Shown here: positions 24,068-32,327 of the stretch, piece by piece
Position numbering within the stretch: position 1 is the stretch's first letter
How the letters are laid out: each line of letters starts with the position of its first letter
Assembly (NCBI RefSeq): GCF_018138715.1
Contig: NZ_JAGSHX010000006.1
Coordinates: forward strand, 1,736,001 to 1,800,000
Direction: 5' to 3'
Length of the DNA stretch: 64,000 nucleotides
Origin: Streptomyces asiaticus
GTDB lineage: Bacteria > Actinomycetota > Actinomycetes > Streptomycetales > Streptomycetaceae
The notes under the pieces: model-generated
Told to the model about the DNA's origin: nothing
Database searches by the model: none
What the model saw: only the letters and a program-made list of their open reading frames with translations
Translations under genes and position numbers: made by a program

Positions 24068-24877
24068 ATGCCGAAGGACACCGCCGTCTACACCCACGGC
24101 CACCATGAGTCGGTGCTGCGCTCGCACACCTGGCGCACCGCCGCCAACTCCGCCGCGTATCTCACCGGCCATCTGCGGCCCCATATGCGGATCCTGGACA
24201 TCGGCTGCGGCCCCGGCACCATCACCGCGGACCTGGCGGAGCTGGTCCCCCAGGGGCAGGTCACGGGCGTCGACGCGGAGGGCGCCATCCTGGAGCGGGC
24301 GCGCGCGGTGGCCGAGGAGCGCGGGCTGGCCAATGTCTCCTTCGCGGTCGCCGACGTCCACGCGCTGGACCACCCCGACGACTCCTTCTGCGTGGTCCAC
24401 GCGCATCAGGTGCTCCAGCACGTCGGCGACCCGGTGGGGGCGCTGCGCGAGATGCGCCGGGTGTGCGCGCCGGGCGGCATCGTGGCGGTGCGCGACTCCG
24501 ACTACGCCGCCATGACCTGGTACCCGTCCGTCCCCGGACTGGACGGCTGGCTGGACCTCTACCGCCGGGTCGCACGGGCCAACGGCGGTGAGCCGGACGC
24601 CGGACGCAGGCTGCGCTCCTGGGCCCTGCAGGCGGGGTTCACCGACATCACCTCGACCGCCACGGCGTGGGCTTACGCCACCGAGGAGGAGCGGGCGTGG
24701 TGGAGCGGTCTGTGGGCGGACCGCACGGTCGCCTCCTCCTACGCCCGGCTCGCGGTGGACGGCGGCCATGCCACGGAGGAGGAGCTGCGGTCGATCGCGG
24801 CGGCGTGGCGGACGTGGGGCGAGGCTCCGGACGGTTGGTTCGGCGTCCTGCACGGTGAGATCCTCTGCCGCGTCTGA
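24068..24877 (+). CDS. Class I SAM-dependent methyltransferase (UbiE/MerR-regulated type)
   Basis: A 269-residue methyltransferase with motif I ILDIGCGPGTIT (42-53), the acidic residue in GVDAEGAILERA, and VLQHVGDPVGALREMRRV typical of ubiE-like enzymes. The C-terminal half (WYPSVPGLDGWLDLYRRVAR onward) fits the small-molecule methyltransferase subgroup common in Streptomyces. GAAGGGGGAG precedes the ATG; the longer reading frame upstream is disfavoured. The substrate is unknown. Confidence 0.88.
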   Translation: MPKDTAVYTHGHHESVLRSHTWRTAANSAAYLTGHLRPHMRILDIGCGPGTITADLAELVPQGQVTGVDAEGAILERARAVAEERGLANVSFAVADVHALDHPDDSFCVVHAHQVLQHVGDPVGALREMRRVCAPGGIVAVRDSDYAAMTWYPSVPGLDGWLDLYRRVARANGGEPDAGRRLRSWALQAGFTDITSTATAWAYATEEERAWWSGLWADRTVASSYARLAVDGGHATEEELRSIAAAWRTWGEAPDGWFGVLHGEILCRV

Positions 24878-24900
24878 GCAGTTCAACTAGGCTCGCCCGC

Positions 24901-25251
24901 ATGGATATTCTGGGGACTTCACTCCGCGTGTGCGTCGACGACCTGGACTCGGCCATCGCCGTCTACGAAAAGCTGACGGGAGCCGAGGCGGTGCGCTTCC
25001 AGCGCGGCCCCGTCGCGGTCGCGGCGGTCGGCTGCTTCTTCCTGATGAGCGGACCGGAGTCGGAGATGTCGATCCTCCGCAAGATCACGGCGACGATCGC
25101 GGTGAAGGACGTGGACGAGGCGATCGCCGATCTCACGGCGGTCGGTGGGCAGATCGTCGCCGGTCCGCTGCCCGCCCCCGTGGGCCGCACCCTGGTGGCC
25201 CGCCACCCCGACGGCTCGATCTTCGAGTACGTCGACCGGAACCCGGCGTGA
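24901..25251 (+). CDS. VOC-family (glyoxalase/bleomycin resistance fold) protein
   Basis: A 116-residue single VOC domain: SLRVCVDDLDSAIAVYEKLT, later VKDVDEAIADLTAVGGQIV and RHPDGSIFEYVDR. The C-terminal Glu in FEY fits a metal ligand, but the N-terminal His ligand is absent, so catalysis as a glyoxalase is doubtful. It starts 23 bases after the methyltransferase; no clear ribosome binding site is seen (AACTAGGCTCG). Confidence 0.85.
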   Translation: MDILGTSLRVCVDDLDSAIAVYEKLTGAEAVRFQRGPVAVAAVGCFFLMSGPESEMSILRKITATIAVKDVDEAIADLTAVGGQIVAGPLPAPVGRTLVARHPDGSIFEYVDRNPA

Positions 25252-25283
25252 CCCGCGCGTGAACACACCGTCCGGCAGACCCG

Positions 25284-25727
25284 TCAGGAGGGCGGTCCCG
25301 GATCCACGATGACCTCCTCGTCGTCGACCTCCTCGTAGAGATCGTCCACATCCCGGAGCTCATCGCTCTTGATCCGGACCGCCTCCTCCTCGGCGGACAG
25401 CCCGCTGGTCGAGCCCTCCTGGGAGTAGACGTCCTGCTCACGCGGGAGGTCGGAATCCGGCTCGTCGTACAGCAGCCCGGCCGGTTCCGGCACGCTGCCG
25501 ACCGGCTCCCCCGCCTCCGGCTCCTCGTCCGTCAACCGCTCGTCGAGCGACTCCCGCTCACGCGTCTCCGCGCTCGTGGTGTCCCGGTACGCGGCGATCG
25601 TCGGCTCGTCCCCGGCCACGGGCAACTGCTCAGGATCCTCGGCCCACTGCTGCTCGGGCGTCCCGTCCTGTAGATCGGGAATCCCCTCATCCTCCGGATC
25701 CGCCCCAGGATCATGCGGTGTCCTCAC
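25284..25727 (-). CDS. DUF5709-domain acidic protein
   Basis: A 147-residue, very acidic protein rich in Asp and Glu (for example DPEDEGIPDLQDGTPEQQW), with a conserved DLYEEVDDEEVIVDPGP-like C-terminus. No signal peptide or membrane segment. A GTG start is chosen because AAGGAG lies 9 bases before it; a longer version would add 20 basic residues. DUF5709 proteins are restricted to actinomycetes, and their function is unknown. It converges with the VOC gene. Confidence 0.75.
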   Translation of the reverse strand: MRTPHDPGADPEDEGIPDLQDGTPEQQWAEDPEQLPVAGDEPTIAAYRDTTSAETRERESLDERLTDEEPEAGEPVGSVPEPAGLLYDEPDSDLPREQDVYSQEGSTSGLSAEEEAVRIKSDELRDVDDLYEEVDDEEVIVDPGPPS

Positions 25728-26382
25728 GGTACGCGGCTCCTTTCCACGGCTGCGCCACGCCGACGTCCGCACCCGAGTGCCCGCCATGCGCCACCGCTAT
25801 GCGGACCCAGCCCCGCCCTGGCCCCCTCCGGCTCGCGATGGCCCACGGTGAGGGGCCCGCCCTGCGGGCGCGGGCCGGTCGGGCCGCGAAGCGCCCTACA
25901 GGGCGCATCGCAGGCCGCCGACGGACGCACCCGGGCTCGCTGCGCGGCCACGCGCGAGGCGAGAAGCGATGCGGGCCGGTGCGCGGACCACCTGCGGGCC
26001 GCGGCGCGAGGGCCGCGCCGCCCCCGCAAGCCCGCCTGCAAGCGCAGCCCGGATCAGGCTGGGCTCCGCAAGGCCACCTGCGAGCGCGGCCGGATCGGGC
26101 CGGGCTCCGCAAGCCCGCCTGCGAGGCGGCCCGGATCGGGCCGCCTCCAGGCAAGGCCAACCGCAGGCCAAGCCCAGCAGGCGGCCCATCGGGCCCAGCC
26201 CACGTGCAGAGCGCGGGCGCAGCCCGGCCAAAGCAGTCGCCATGCGGGCGCACGCCGGTTGGGCCGTCGCACGGCCCGGCCCAGACCACTCGCCGGGCGC
26301 GGGACGCATGCGGGCGCGGCCCGGTCGGGCCGCTCGCCAAGGGGGGCGCACCCCGGCATGGTTTCTGCGGGCCGTAGGCCCG
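25728..26382. other. Large non-coding GC-rich region with imperfect repeats
   Basis: No gene is supported. Several overlapping open frames exist on both strands, but all have the Arg/Ala/Pro/Gly-heavy make-up of random GC-rich DNA, and none has a recognisable domain or ribosome binding site. The region lies between DUF5709 (upstream side) and the end of the DUF5107 gene. It is filled with short repeats, described separately. Confidence 0.65.
26024..26148. repeat. Three imperfect ~41-bp tandem repeats
   Basis: Units begin CCGCAAG at 26024, 26066 and 26107 and contain CCTGC(A/G)AG and CCGGATC(A/G)GG(C/G) blocks; identity between units is about 80 percent by eye. Confidence 0.65.
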
Positions 26383-28605
26383 CTAGGCGGGGCGCATGCG
26401 GAATTCGTAGTGGGCGGGGAGGGGGTGGTCGGCGTGGGTTCGGGCGCGGGCCTCCTCGGTGAGTGGGTCCTCGGTGCCGGTCGCCAGCCGTTCCACGATC
26501 GCGTACCAGGTGTCGCTCAACGTCTCGTCGCCCTCGCGCAGATCGCAGACCTCGAAGCCCTCGTCGAAGACGGCGCGGGCGGCCAGGGCGTCGCCCTGGG
26601 CCAGCAGGACCTGGGCGCGCAGCAGCCGGAAGCGGCCGCGTGCGCGGATGGCGGGGCGCAGCGCGTCGAGGACCGCTCGTGCGTCGTCGGCGCGGCCGGC
26701 CGCGAGCAGCGCGAGGATCGCCTCCCGGCCGAGGGCCGCCTCGGCCGTCTCCAGGGCGAGCGGGTCGGCGGCGACGGGCGGCGCGGCCACTGAGACGGCC
26801 GCGCCCCGCCCAGCGCCCTCCCGCCGCACCGCGCTCTGCCCAGCGCCCTCCCCCCGCTCCGCGCCCTGCCCAGCGCCCTCCCCCCGCTCCGCGCCCCGCC
26901 CCGCTCCCGCCGTTTCGAGCACCGGGGGCGCCTCGGGCTCCGGGGCGGCGGCCGAGGCGAGGAGGAGCCGTACGGCGCGCAGCAGCCGTTCCGCCGCGCG
27001 CGCCGGATGGCCCGATGCGGTGTCGGCGACGGCCAGACACCGCAGCGTCCAGGGCGTCTCCGCGCACCGCAGCGACCGCTCCCAGCTGCGCTCGGCCTGG
27101 GCGCGGTCGCCCGCGTGCCACTGGGCGACGCCCAGGTGGTACTCGGCGGCGGCGGTCGAGGGCGCCGCTTCGAGGAGGTCGCGCCAGGCGGGCGCGACCA
27201 CGGAGGCGCCGGGGTCGGCCCGGGAGGGGCCCGGCTCCCAGTCGGGCAGGGCGCCGGTGCGCAGCAACCGGCGCCACGGCTCCTGCGCCTCCCCCAGCGT
27301 GTCCGGGTCGAACGGCGTCCCGGGCAGCTGGAATCCGCCCCGCTCGATCTCCAGCGCGCCCCAGCCGGAGCCGGTCGCGAGGCGCTCCGCCGGTTCCGCG
27401 TCGGCGTACGGGCGCCAGGCGGCGTAGGCCGCGTCGACGGCGGCGCGCGGCAGCGCGGCCTCCAGCCGGGTCTCGGTCTCGCGGCGGGCGGCGGCCCAGT
27501 CCGCGCCGTGGACGGCCGCCGGGTCGGCGGTCAGCGTGCCGTACGCCTCCAGCCAGGCGAACTCCTCGCCCGCCTCCAGCGGGATGTGCTCGAGCTGGGT
27601 GCGGGCGAGCCCGGCCTGGATCTCGGCGTAGCCGCCGGTGCCGGGCTCGGTCAGCCACTGCTGCCAGCGGCGGCCGCCGGGGCCCGCGCCCCAGACGAAG
27701 AGCTTGCGGCCGCGCAGCAGATCGGTCGAGGTCTGGACGAGGCCGCCGCCGTCGGCGTCGAGCGAGGCGATCCAGCGGCGGGCGCCGTCGGGCACCTCGT
27801 AGAAGTAGTCGGCGGGGTAGGCGCCGCGCAGCGGATAGCTGCGGTCGGCGCCGTCCCACTCCGGGACCGGGACCTTGCTGAGGGTGCGGGCGTACCCGAA
27901 GTGCCAGGCATCGTCGGCGGGGGCGAGGACGCGGGTGTGCTCGTCCTCGGGGACGGCGATGTTGGACCACCAGTAGACGGGGGCCGGGAGGTGGTGGGGG
28001 TTGCGGATCCTGACGCCCACGTAGAGGAACGCGGAGTCGGCGGGCAGCCACAGATCCACCTGGAAGGGCAGGTCGCGCAGCCGCTCCCACTCCCACAGCC
28101 GCACCATCGCGCCCCCGTCGGCGGCGTCGGGCGCGGGGACGCGGGCGGCGTGCAGGGGTGAGCAGGACAGGGTGGTGTGGCCGGTGGCGCCGATGTTCCA
28201 CTCGATCCCGCCGGAGAACCAGGCGCCGTTGAGGGCGAAGTCGGCGGGCTGGAACACCGGGTTCCGGTACAGCAGCTCACGGCCGGTCGGCTTGTGGACC
28301 AGTGAGTGGACCCGGCCGCCGAGCCCGGGCAGCACGGTGGCCCGCAGCCGGTCGTTCTCCAGGACGATGGCGTCGAGCGCGGCGGGGGCGCGGTCGCGGC
28401 CGTAGCCGTCGCGCAGCCGCACCGGCAGCACCGACCGCAGGGGTGCGTAGGCGACCTGACGGGCCATGTCGGTGGGGAGGGTGGCCCGGGTGCGGTCGTC
28501 CACGCGGTGCACCTCGTCGAGGGGGCGCAGCGCGGGCAGGGGGTTGTCGGGCCCCACGGGGGCGGTGGGAAGGGTCAGAGTGGTACGTCGCACGCTCGTG
28601 GCCAC
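26383..28605 (-). CDS. DUF5107 domain protein with TPR-like C-terminal part
   Basis: A 740-residue protein. The N-terminal domain (about 60-380) resembles aldose 1-epimerase/galactose mutarotase folds of the DUF5107 family: LPGLGGRVHSLVHKPTGREL, FSGGIEWNIGATGHT, VYWWSNIAVPEDEHTRVLAP. The C-terminal half contains helical repeats (YHLGVAQWHAGDRAQAERSW, AILALLAAGRADDARAVLDA) consistent with TPR. Between these lies a GAGQGAERGEG low-complexity linker. It may handle carbohydrates or glycan processing, but the function is not established. Starts with GTG. Confidence 0.85.
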   Translation of the reverse strand: MATSVRRTTLTLPTAPVGPDNPLPALRPLDEVHRVDDRTRATLPTDMARQVAYAPLRSVLPVRLRDGYGRDRAPAALDAIVLENDRLRATVLPGLGGRVHSLVHKPTGRELLYRNPVFQPADFALNGAWFSGGIEWNIGATGHTTLSCSPLHAARVPAPDAADGGAMVRLWEWERLRDLPFQVDLWLPADSAFLYVGVRIRNPHHLPAPVYWWSNIAVPEDEHTRVLAPADDAWHFGYARTLSKVPVPEWDGADRSYPLRGAYPADYFYEVPDGARRWIASLDADGGGLVQTSTDLLRGRKLFVWGAGPGGRRWQQWLTEPGTGGYAEIQAGLARTQLEHIPLEAGEEFAWLEAYGTLTADPAAVHGADWAAARRETETRLEAALPRAAVDAAYAAWRPYADAEPAERLATGSGWGALEIERGGFQLPGTPFDPDTLGEAQEPWRRLLRTGALPDWEPGPSRADPGASVVAPAWRDLLEAAPSTAAAEYHLGVAQWHAGDRAQAERSWERSLRCAETPWTLRCLAVADTASGHPARAAERLLRAVRLLLASAAAPEPEAPPVLETAGAGRGAERGEGAGQGAERGEGAGQSAVRREGAGRGAAVSVAAPPVAADPLALETAEAALGREAILALLAAGRADDARAVLDALRPAIRARGRFRLLRAQVLLAQGDALAARAVFDEGFEVCDLREGDETLSDTWYAIVERLATGTEDPLTEEARARTHADHPLPAHYEFRMRPA
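26803..26905. repeat. Tandem GC-rich repeat in the DUF5107 linker
   Basis: About 33-bp units, each with GCGCCCTCCCCCCGCTCCGC or a near variant, repeat three times and encode GAGxGAERxEG on the minus strand. Confidence 0.75.
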
Positions 28606-28802
28606 GGGCTGCCTCGTTCCGACTGCCTTGGGTCACCTCGGTGCGGCGACCGTCCGGTGACCATGGAACAACGCGACGGGCCCGCTGAACAGAGCGACTT
28701 CGGACCGATCATGGTGACCCGTCAGCCCTGCCGTCACCCGGCGCCCGGCACCGTCGGTCGGCACCCTGAGCAGGTCGGAGGAAGCCCGCTGCGGTTCGGG
28801 CA

Positions 28803-28819
28803 GCGCCCCGAAGGGGCGC
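28803..28819. terminator. Hairpin at the end of the peptidase operon
   Basis: A 7-bp stem GCGCCCC/GGGGCGC with a GAA loop, 143 bases after the GNAT stop. No T tract is present; termination is inferred only from position. Confidence 0.45.
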
Positions 28820-28827
28820 GGGGCTGC

Positions 28828-28876
28828 GTCGATGTGCGGCTCCGCCGCGGCTGTGTCGATGTGCGGCTCCGCCGCG
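28828..28876. repeat. Duplicated 22-bp unit next to the hairpin
   Basis: Two identical copies of a unit that begins GTCGATGTGCGGC, 27 bp apart. Confidence 0.8.
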
Positions 28877-28961
28877 TGGGACCAGCCACGACGGCGCCGC
28901 AGCCGGCCGACGACCCATCGCGACACTTCCAGCGGAGCGCTTAGGTCGGCCCCCGGCACCG

Positions 28962-29516
28962 TCAGCCAGGGTCGGTCCGCTGGTCCAGCATGTCGCTGGT
29001 CATGGCCCAGCGCTCGTGGTCGCGCCAGGCGCCCTCGATATAGAGGAAGTCGGGGGAGAACCCCTCCAGCCGGAAGCCATGGCGCTTCACCAGCCCGATC
29101 GACGCCTTGTTGCCCGGCTGGATGTTGACCTCGACGCGGTGCAGCCCCAACGGCCCGAAGGCATGGCGCAGTACGAGCCCGAGCCCCTCGGACATATAGC
29201 CCTGCCCGGCGGCGGGCGGAAAGGCACCGTAGCCGATCGAGCCGCACTGGAAGGCGCCGCGCACAATGTTGTTGATGTTGATGAACCCGGCCAGGTCACC
29301 GGTCTCCCGGGCATGGACGAGGAAGCCCTCGCGGTCCTCGCGCTCCAGCTGGGCGATGTAGTGCTGAAAGGCCGGCTCGGTGGTGGGGAGGGTGAGCCAG
29401 GGGCGGTGGAACGGCATGCTCTCCCGGGCGCGCCTGGTGAACTCCGCGGCGTCCTCGCGGCGGGTGTGGCGGATGGCGGCCCGGGTTCCCTCGGCGAGAT
29501 ACCGGACGTCAGACAT
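28962..29516 (-). CDS. GNAT N-acetyltransferase (RimJ/RimL type)
   Basis: A 184-residue acetyltransferase: AIRHTRREDAAEFTRRARES, then the acetyl-CoA loop region GAFPPAAGQGYMSEGLGLVL and EVNIQPGNKASIGLVKRHGF, with the RimJ/RimL-style ERWAMTSDML end. It would acetylate a protein N-terminus or a small amine. Its start lies inside the phosphopantetheinyl transferase gene (8-base overlap), making it the last gene of the peptidase operon. Confidence 0.9.
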   Translation of the reverse strand: MSDVRYLAEGTRAAIRHTRREDAAEFTRRARESMPFHRPWLTLPTTEPAFQHYIAQLEREDREGFLVHARETGDLAGFININNIVRGAFQCGSIGYGAFPPAAGQGYMSEGLGLVLRHAFGPLGLHRVEVNIQPGNKASIGLVKRHGFRLEGFSPDFLYIEGAWRDHERWAMTSDMLDQRTDPG

Positions 29517-30252
29517 GCGGCAATGATGTCAGCAGCGCCATGGCCGCCGCATAGCCGGAGCTCCCGGGTATGGCCCCCGCCACGGGGATGTCCGTCATCG
29601 CCCACGGGCCGACCGGCACGGCGGAGAGCCCGGTGCCGACATAGTTGACCGCCGGGTCCCGGGACAGGCCGGTGCCCAGGCCCTTGAGATAGGCCTCCTT
29701 ACGGGTCCAGCAGCGGGCGAAGGCGGCGGGCCGGTCGGCGGGCGCCAGCGCGTCCAGCTCGGCGCGCTCCTTGGGGTGCAGGCTCTCGGCGACCCCCTCG
29801 ACCACCGAGGCGGGCTGGAGCTTCTCCACGTCCACGCCGACCGGGGAGCCCGCGAAGGCGAAGAGCACCAGATCGCCGGCGTGCGACATATTGAAGTGCA
29901 GCGGGGTGCCGGACACGGCGGGGCGGCCGTGCGGCCCGCCGCAGCCGGGGCAATCCTCACGGGTGAACGGCACGTCGGCCGGGGCTGTCCCCAGATAGGC
30001 GCCGAGCAGCTCCCGCAGCCCCAGATGGGCCGCCGTATAGCGCTCGCGGTCCTCCGCCCGCAGGAACTTCGAGGCCCGCTCCCGCTCCCCGGCGTCCAGG
30101 ATCGCGCCGGGCGCGCCCGCGTCCATGGCCGCGGTGTACCGCGAGACGCTGAGCAGCCAGGTCTCCGGCTCGCCGCCCTGCGGCCAGGCATCGGCGACGG
30201 CGGTGGGCAGCGGATCACGGCCGACGATGCGCGGGGCCGATGGGGGTGTCAA
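29509..30252 (-). CDS. Sfp-type 4'-phosphopantetheinyl transferase
   Basis: A 247-residue enzyme that moves phosphopantetheine from CoA to carrier-protein serines. Motifs: HFNMSHAGDLVLFAFAGSPV, GVDVEKL (magnesium-binding Asp/Glu) and WTRKEAYLKGLGTGL. A TTG start overlaps the S9 peptidase stop (TTGA) behind GGAGGAG; no better start exists. It is unusual as a member of a peptidase operon rather than of a PKS/NRPS cluster. It could serve the spore pigment ACP or any other carrier protein in the genome. Confidence 0.92.
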   Translation of the reverse strand: MTPPSAPRIVGRDPLPTAVADAWPQGGEPETWLLSVSRYTAAMDAGAPGAILDAGERERASKFLRAEDRERYTAAHLGLRELLGAYLGTAPADVPFTREDCPGCGGPHGRPAVSGTPLHFNMSHAGDLVLFAFAGSPVGVDVEKLQPASVVEGVAESLHPKERAELDALAPADRPAAFARCWTRKEAYLKGLGTGLSRDPAVNYVGTGLSAVPVGPWAMTDIPVAGAIPGSSGYAAAMALLTSLPHV

Positions 30253-32327
30253 CTCGCTCCTCCAGTGGAGTTCGGAACCGCTGACTTCAGCAGCTCCAGG
30301 GTGGGCACATCAGATCTGATCAGCCCGAAGGTCTGGATGTACAGCGACAATTCGGCCTCCAGGGCGCGGATCATCGTATCGGCGCGGCGGAAGCCATGGC
30401 CCTCGCCCTCGAAGGTGAGATACGCGTGCGGGACGCCGCGCCCGGAGACCGCCTCCAGGAAGCGCTCGCACTGCTCGGGCGGGCAGATGGTGTCGTCCAG
30501 CCCCTGGAGCAGGACGAAGGGCGAGCCGACGCGGTCGGCCCGGTGCAGCGGGGAGCGCTCGCGGTAGCGGTCGGCCACCTCCGCGAACGGGCCGACCAGC
30601 GATTCGGTGTAGCGCGACTCGAAGTCATGGGTGCCGCCGGTGGCCCAGGGGACCAGGTCGAGGATGGGGTAGCTGACGGTGGCGCAGGCGTAGAGATCCG
30701 TGGCGGTGAGGGAGGCCGCCGCCGTCCAGCCACCCGCGCTGCCGCCGCGGATCGCGAGCCGGGCGCGGTCGGCGATGCCCTCGTCGGCGAGCGCCCCGGC
30801 GACGGCGGCGCAGTCCTGGACGTCGACCACGCCCCACTGCTCGCGCAGCCGCTCGCGGTAGGCGCGGCCATAGCCCGTGGACCCCCCGTAGTTGACCTCG
30901 GCGACGCCGATGCCGCGCGAGGTGAAGTAGGCGATCTCCAGGTCGAGCACGAGCGGGGCACGGCCGGTGGGACCGCCGTGGGCCCAGATCACATACGGCG
31001 GAAGCTCACCATCCGGTGCGGTGTGGCCGGGATGGTGCGGTGGGTAGAGCTGGGCGTGGATCTCCCGGCCGTCCGGTCCGGTGAAGGTGCGGGCCTCCGG
31101 CCGGGGGTAGTAGGCGGGGTCCACGGGGTCGGTGTGGGCGCTGCCGATGACCCGGGAGCGACCGGTGCAGACATCCAGCTCCACCACCTCATGGCCACTG
31201 TGCGGGCCGGCCGCGACGCCGACCACGCGGGTGCCGTTGACGGCCAGCGTCGGCTCCCATTCGGTCCAGGGGCCGGGCACATCGGCGAGCTCGCCGGTGC
31301 GTGGGTCGAGGATGCCGAGGGCCGCCGCGCCCCGGCCGTGCAGCACCGCGATCAGACCGCCGGTCAGCGGCGCGAACCAGCGGTGGCCCAGCTTCCACAG
31401 CGGCCCGCCGAACTCCTCCTGGCGCGGGCAGAGCTCCACCGGCCGACCGGCCGTGGCCCGTTCCCGCGCACCGGGCGCCTCCTCCGGCGGCTGGAGACGG
31501 TGCAGATTCCACCAGCCGGTACGGTCGGTGGCCGCGAGCAGCGCGCCGTCCTCGGCCCATTCGATCTGGGCGACCGACTCCTCCGGCCCGCCCAGCACCG
31601 GCCGGGCGCCGGTGAAGGAGCCGTCCTCCGCGACATCGGCCAGCATCACCTCCGTGCCGTCCCAGGGCATCCGGGGGTGGTCCCAGACGATCCAGGCGGC
31701 CCGCCGGCCGTCGGGCGAGAGCCGGGGTCCGGTGAGGAAGCGATGGCGGTCGTCGGTCAGCTCGCGCACCGCCGCACGGTCCTCGGCGGCCGACCCGTCC
31801 AGCGGTACGGCGGCGATGACCCGCCGCACATCGGTCGGCCCCGCGCCGGTGAACTCCTCCAGCACACACCACACCTCGCCGCGCTCCGGGAGGAGCACCG
31901 GGTCGGCCCAGCGCAGCCCCTCCCCCACCGCCGACAGCGGGGTCAGCGGGCGCGGCGCGACCCCGGCCGGGGCGTCCGGCTCATGGACGTACAACCGCTG
32001 GTCGGCGAAGTGGACGAAGACCAGCAGCGGGCCGCTCGCGCGGTCCGCCGCGGCCCAGGGCATTCCGCCGTACCCCATCACCTTGCTGCGCACATTCCAC
32101 GGCGGGGCCAGCACCGGGACCTCGGCGCCGTCGGTGCGCCGCCGGATCAGGGCGCGGCGGCCGCCCTCGCCGGGGCGCGGCGCGGTCCACCACACCTCCT
32201 CGCCGACCGTGCCCACATACTCCGGATGGCCGTCGTGGGAGGCGACGAGCGCGGCGTCGACCGGGGAGGGCCAGTGGCCGTAAGGGGCCGCCGTGACGGC
32301 CGTCTGCTGCTGCACCGTGTTCCTCAC
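30249..32327 (-). CDS. S9 family prolyl oligopeptidase-like peptidase
   Basis: A 692-residue protein with an N-terminal beta-propeller (about 25-400, many WDxP and DG repeats) and a C-terminal alpha/beta hydrolase. The nucleophile Ser530 lies in RGGSAGGW, the acid in LLQGLDDTICPPEQ and the His in EGEGHGFR. It cleaves short peptides in the cytoplasm. The GTG start overlaps the M20 stop (GTGA). Together with the M20 and M55 peptidases upstream it would finish peptide breakdown to free amino acids. Confidence 0.93.
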   Translation of the reverse strand: MRNTVQQQTAVTAAPYGHWPSPVDAALVASHDGHPEYVGTVGEEVWWTAPRPGEGGRRALIRRRTDGAEVPVLAPPWNVRSKVMGYGGMPWAAADRASGPLLVFVHFADQRLYVHEPDAPAGVAPRPLTPLSAVGEGLRWADPVLLPERGEVWCVLEEFTGAGPTDVRRVIAAVPLDGSAAEDRAAVRELTDDRHRFLTGPRLSPDGRRAAWIVWDHPRMPWDGTEVMLADVAEDGSFTGARPVLGGPEESVAQIEWAEDGALLAATDRTGWWNLHRLQPPEEAPGARERATAGRPVELCPRQEEFGGPLWKLGHRWFAPLTGGLIAVLHGRGAAALGILDPRTGELADVPGPWTEWEPTLAVNGTRVVGVAAGPHSGHEVVELDVCTGRSRVIGSAHTDPVDPAYYPRPEARTFTGPDGREIHAQLYPPHHPGHTAPDGELPPYVIWAHGGPTGRAPLVLDLEIAYFTSRGIGVAEVNYGGSTGYGRAYRERLREQWGVVDVQDCAAVAGALADEGIADRARLAIRGGSAGGWTAAASLTATDLYACATVSYPILDLVPWATGGTHDFESRYTESLVGPFAEVADRYRERSPLHRADRVGSPFVLLQGLDDTICPPEQCERFLEAVSGRGVPHAYLTFEGEGHGFRRADTMIRALEAELSLYIQTFGLIRSDVPTLELLKSAVPNSTGGAS

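Larger units (their letters stand above)
28606..28961. other. Intergenic region with a palindrome and tandem repeat
   Basis: No gene is supported. It holds GCGCCCC-GAA-GGGGCGC at 28803-28819, a hairpin typical of Streptomyces intergenic elements, followed by two copies of a 22-base unit (start GTCGATGTGCGGCTCCGCC) at 28828 and 28855 with a 27-bp period. Minus-strand genes flank it on both sides, so the hairpin probably ends the upstream GNAT operon. Confidence 0.65.

Noticed and set aside
26054..28201. Long open frame in another phase across the DUF5107 gene
   Set aside because: It is Arg/Ala/Pro/Gly-rich, without domain features, and lies over a well-supported gene in the other reading phase.
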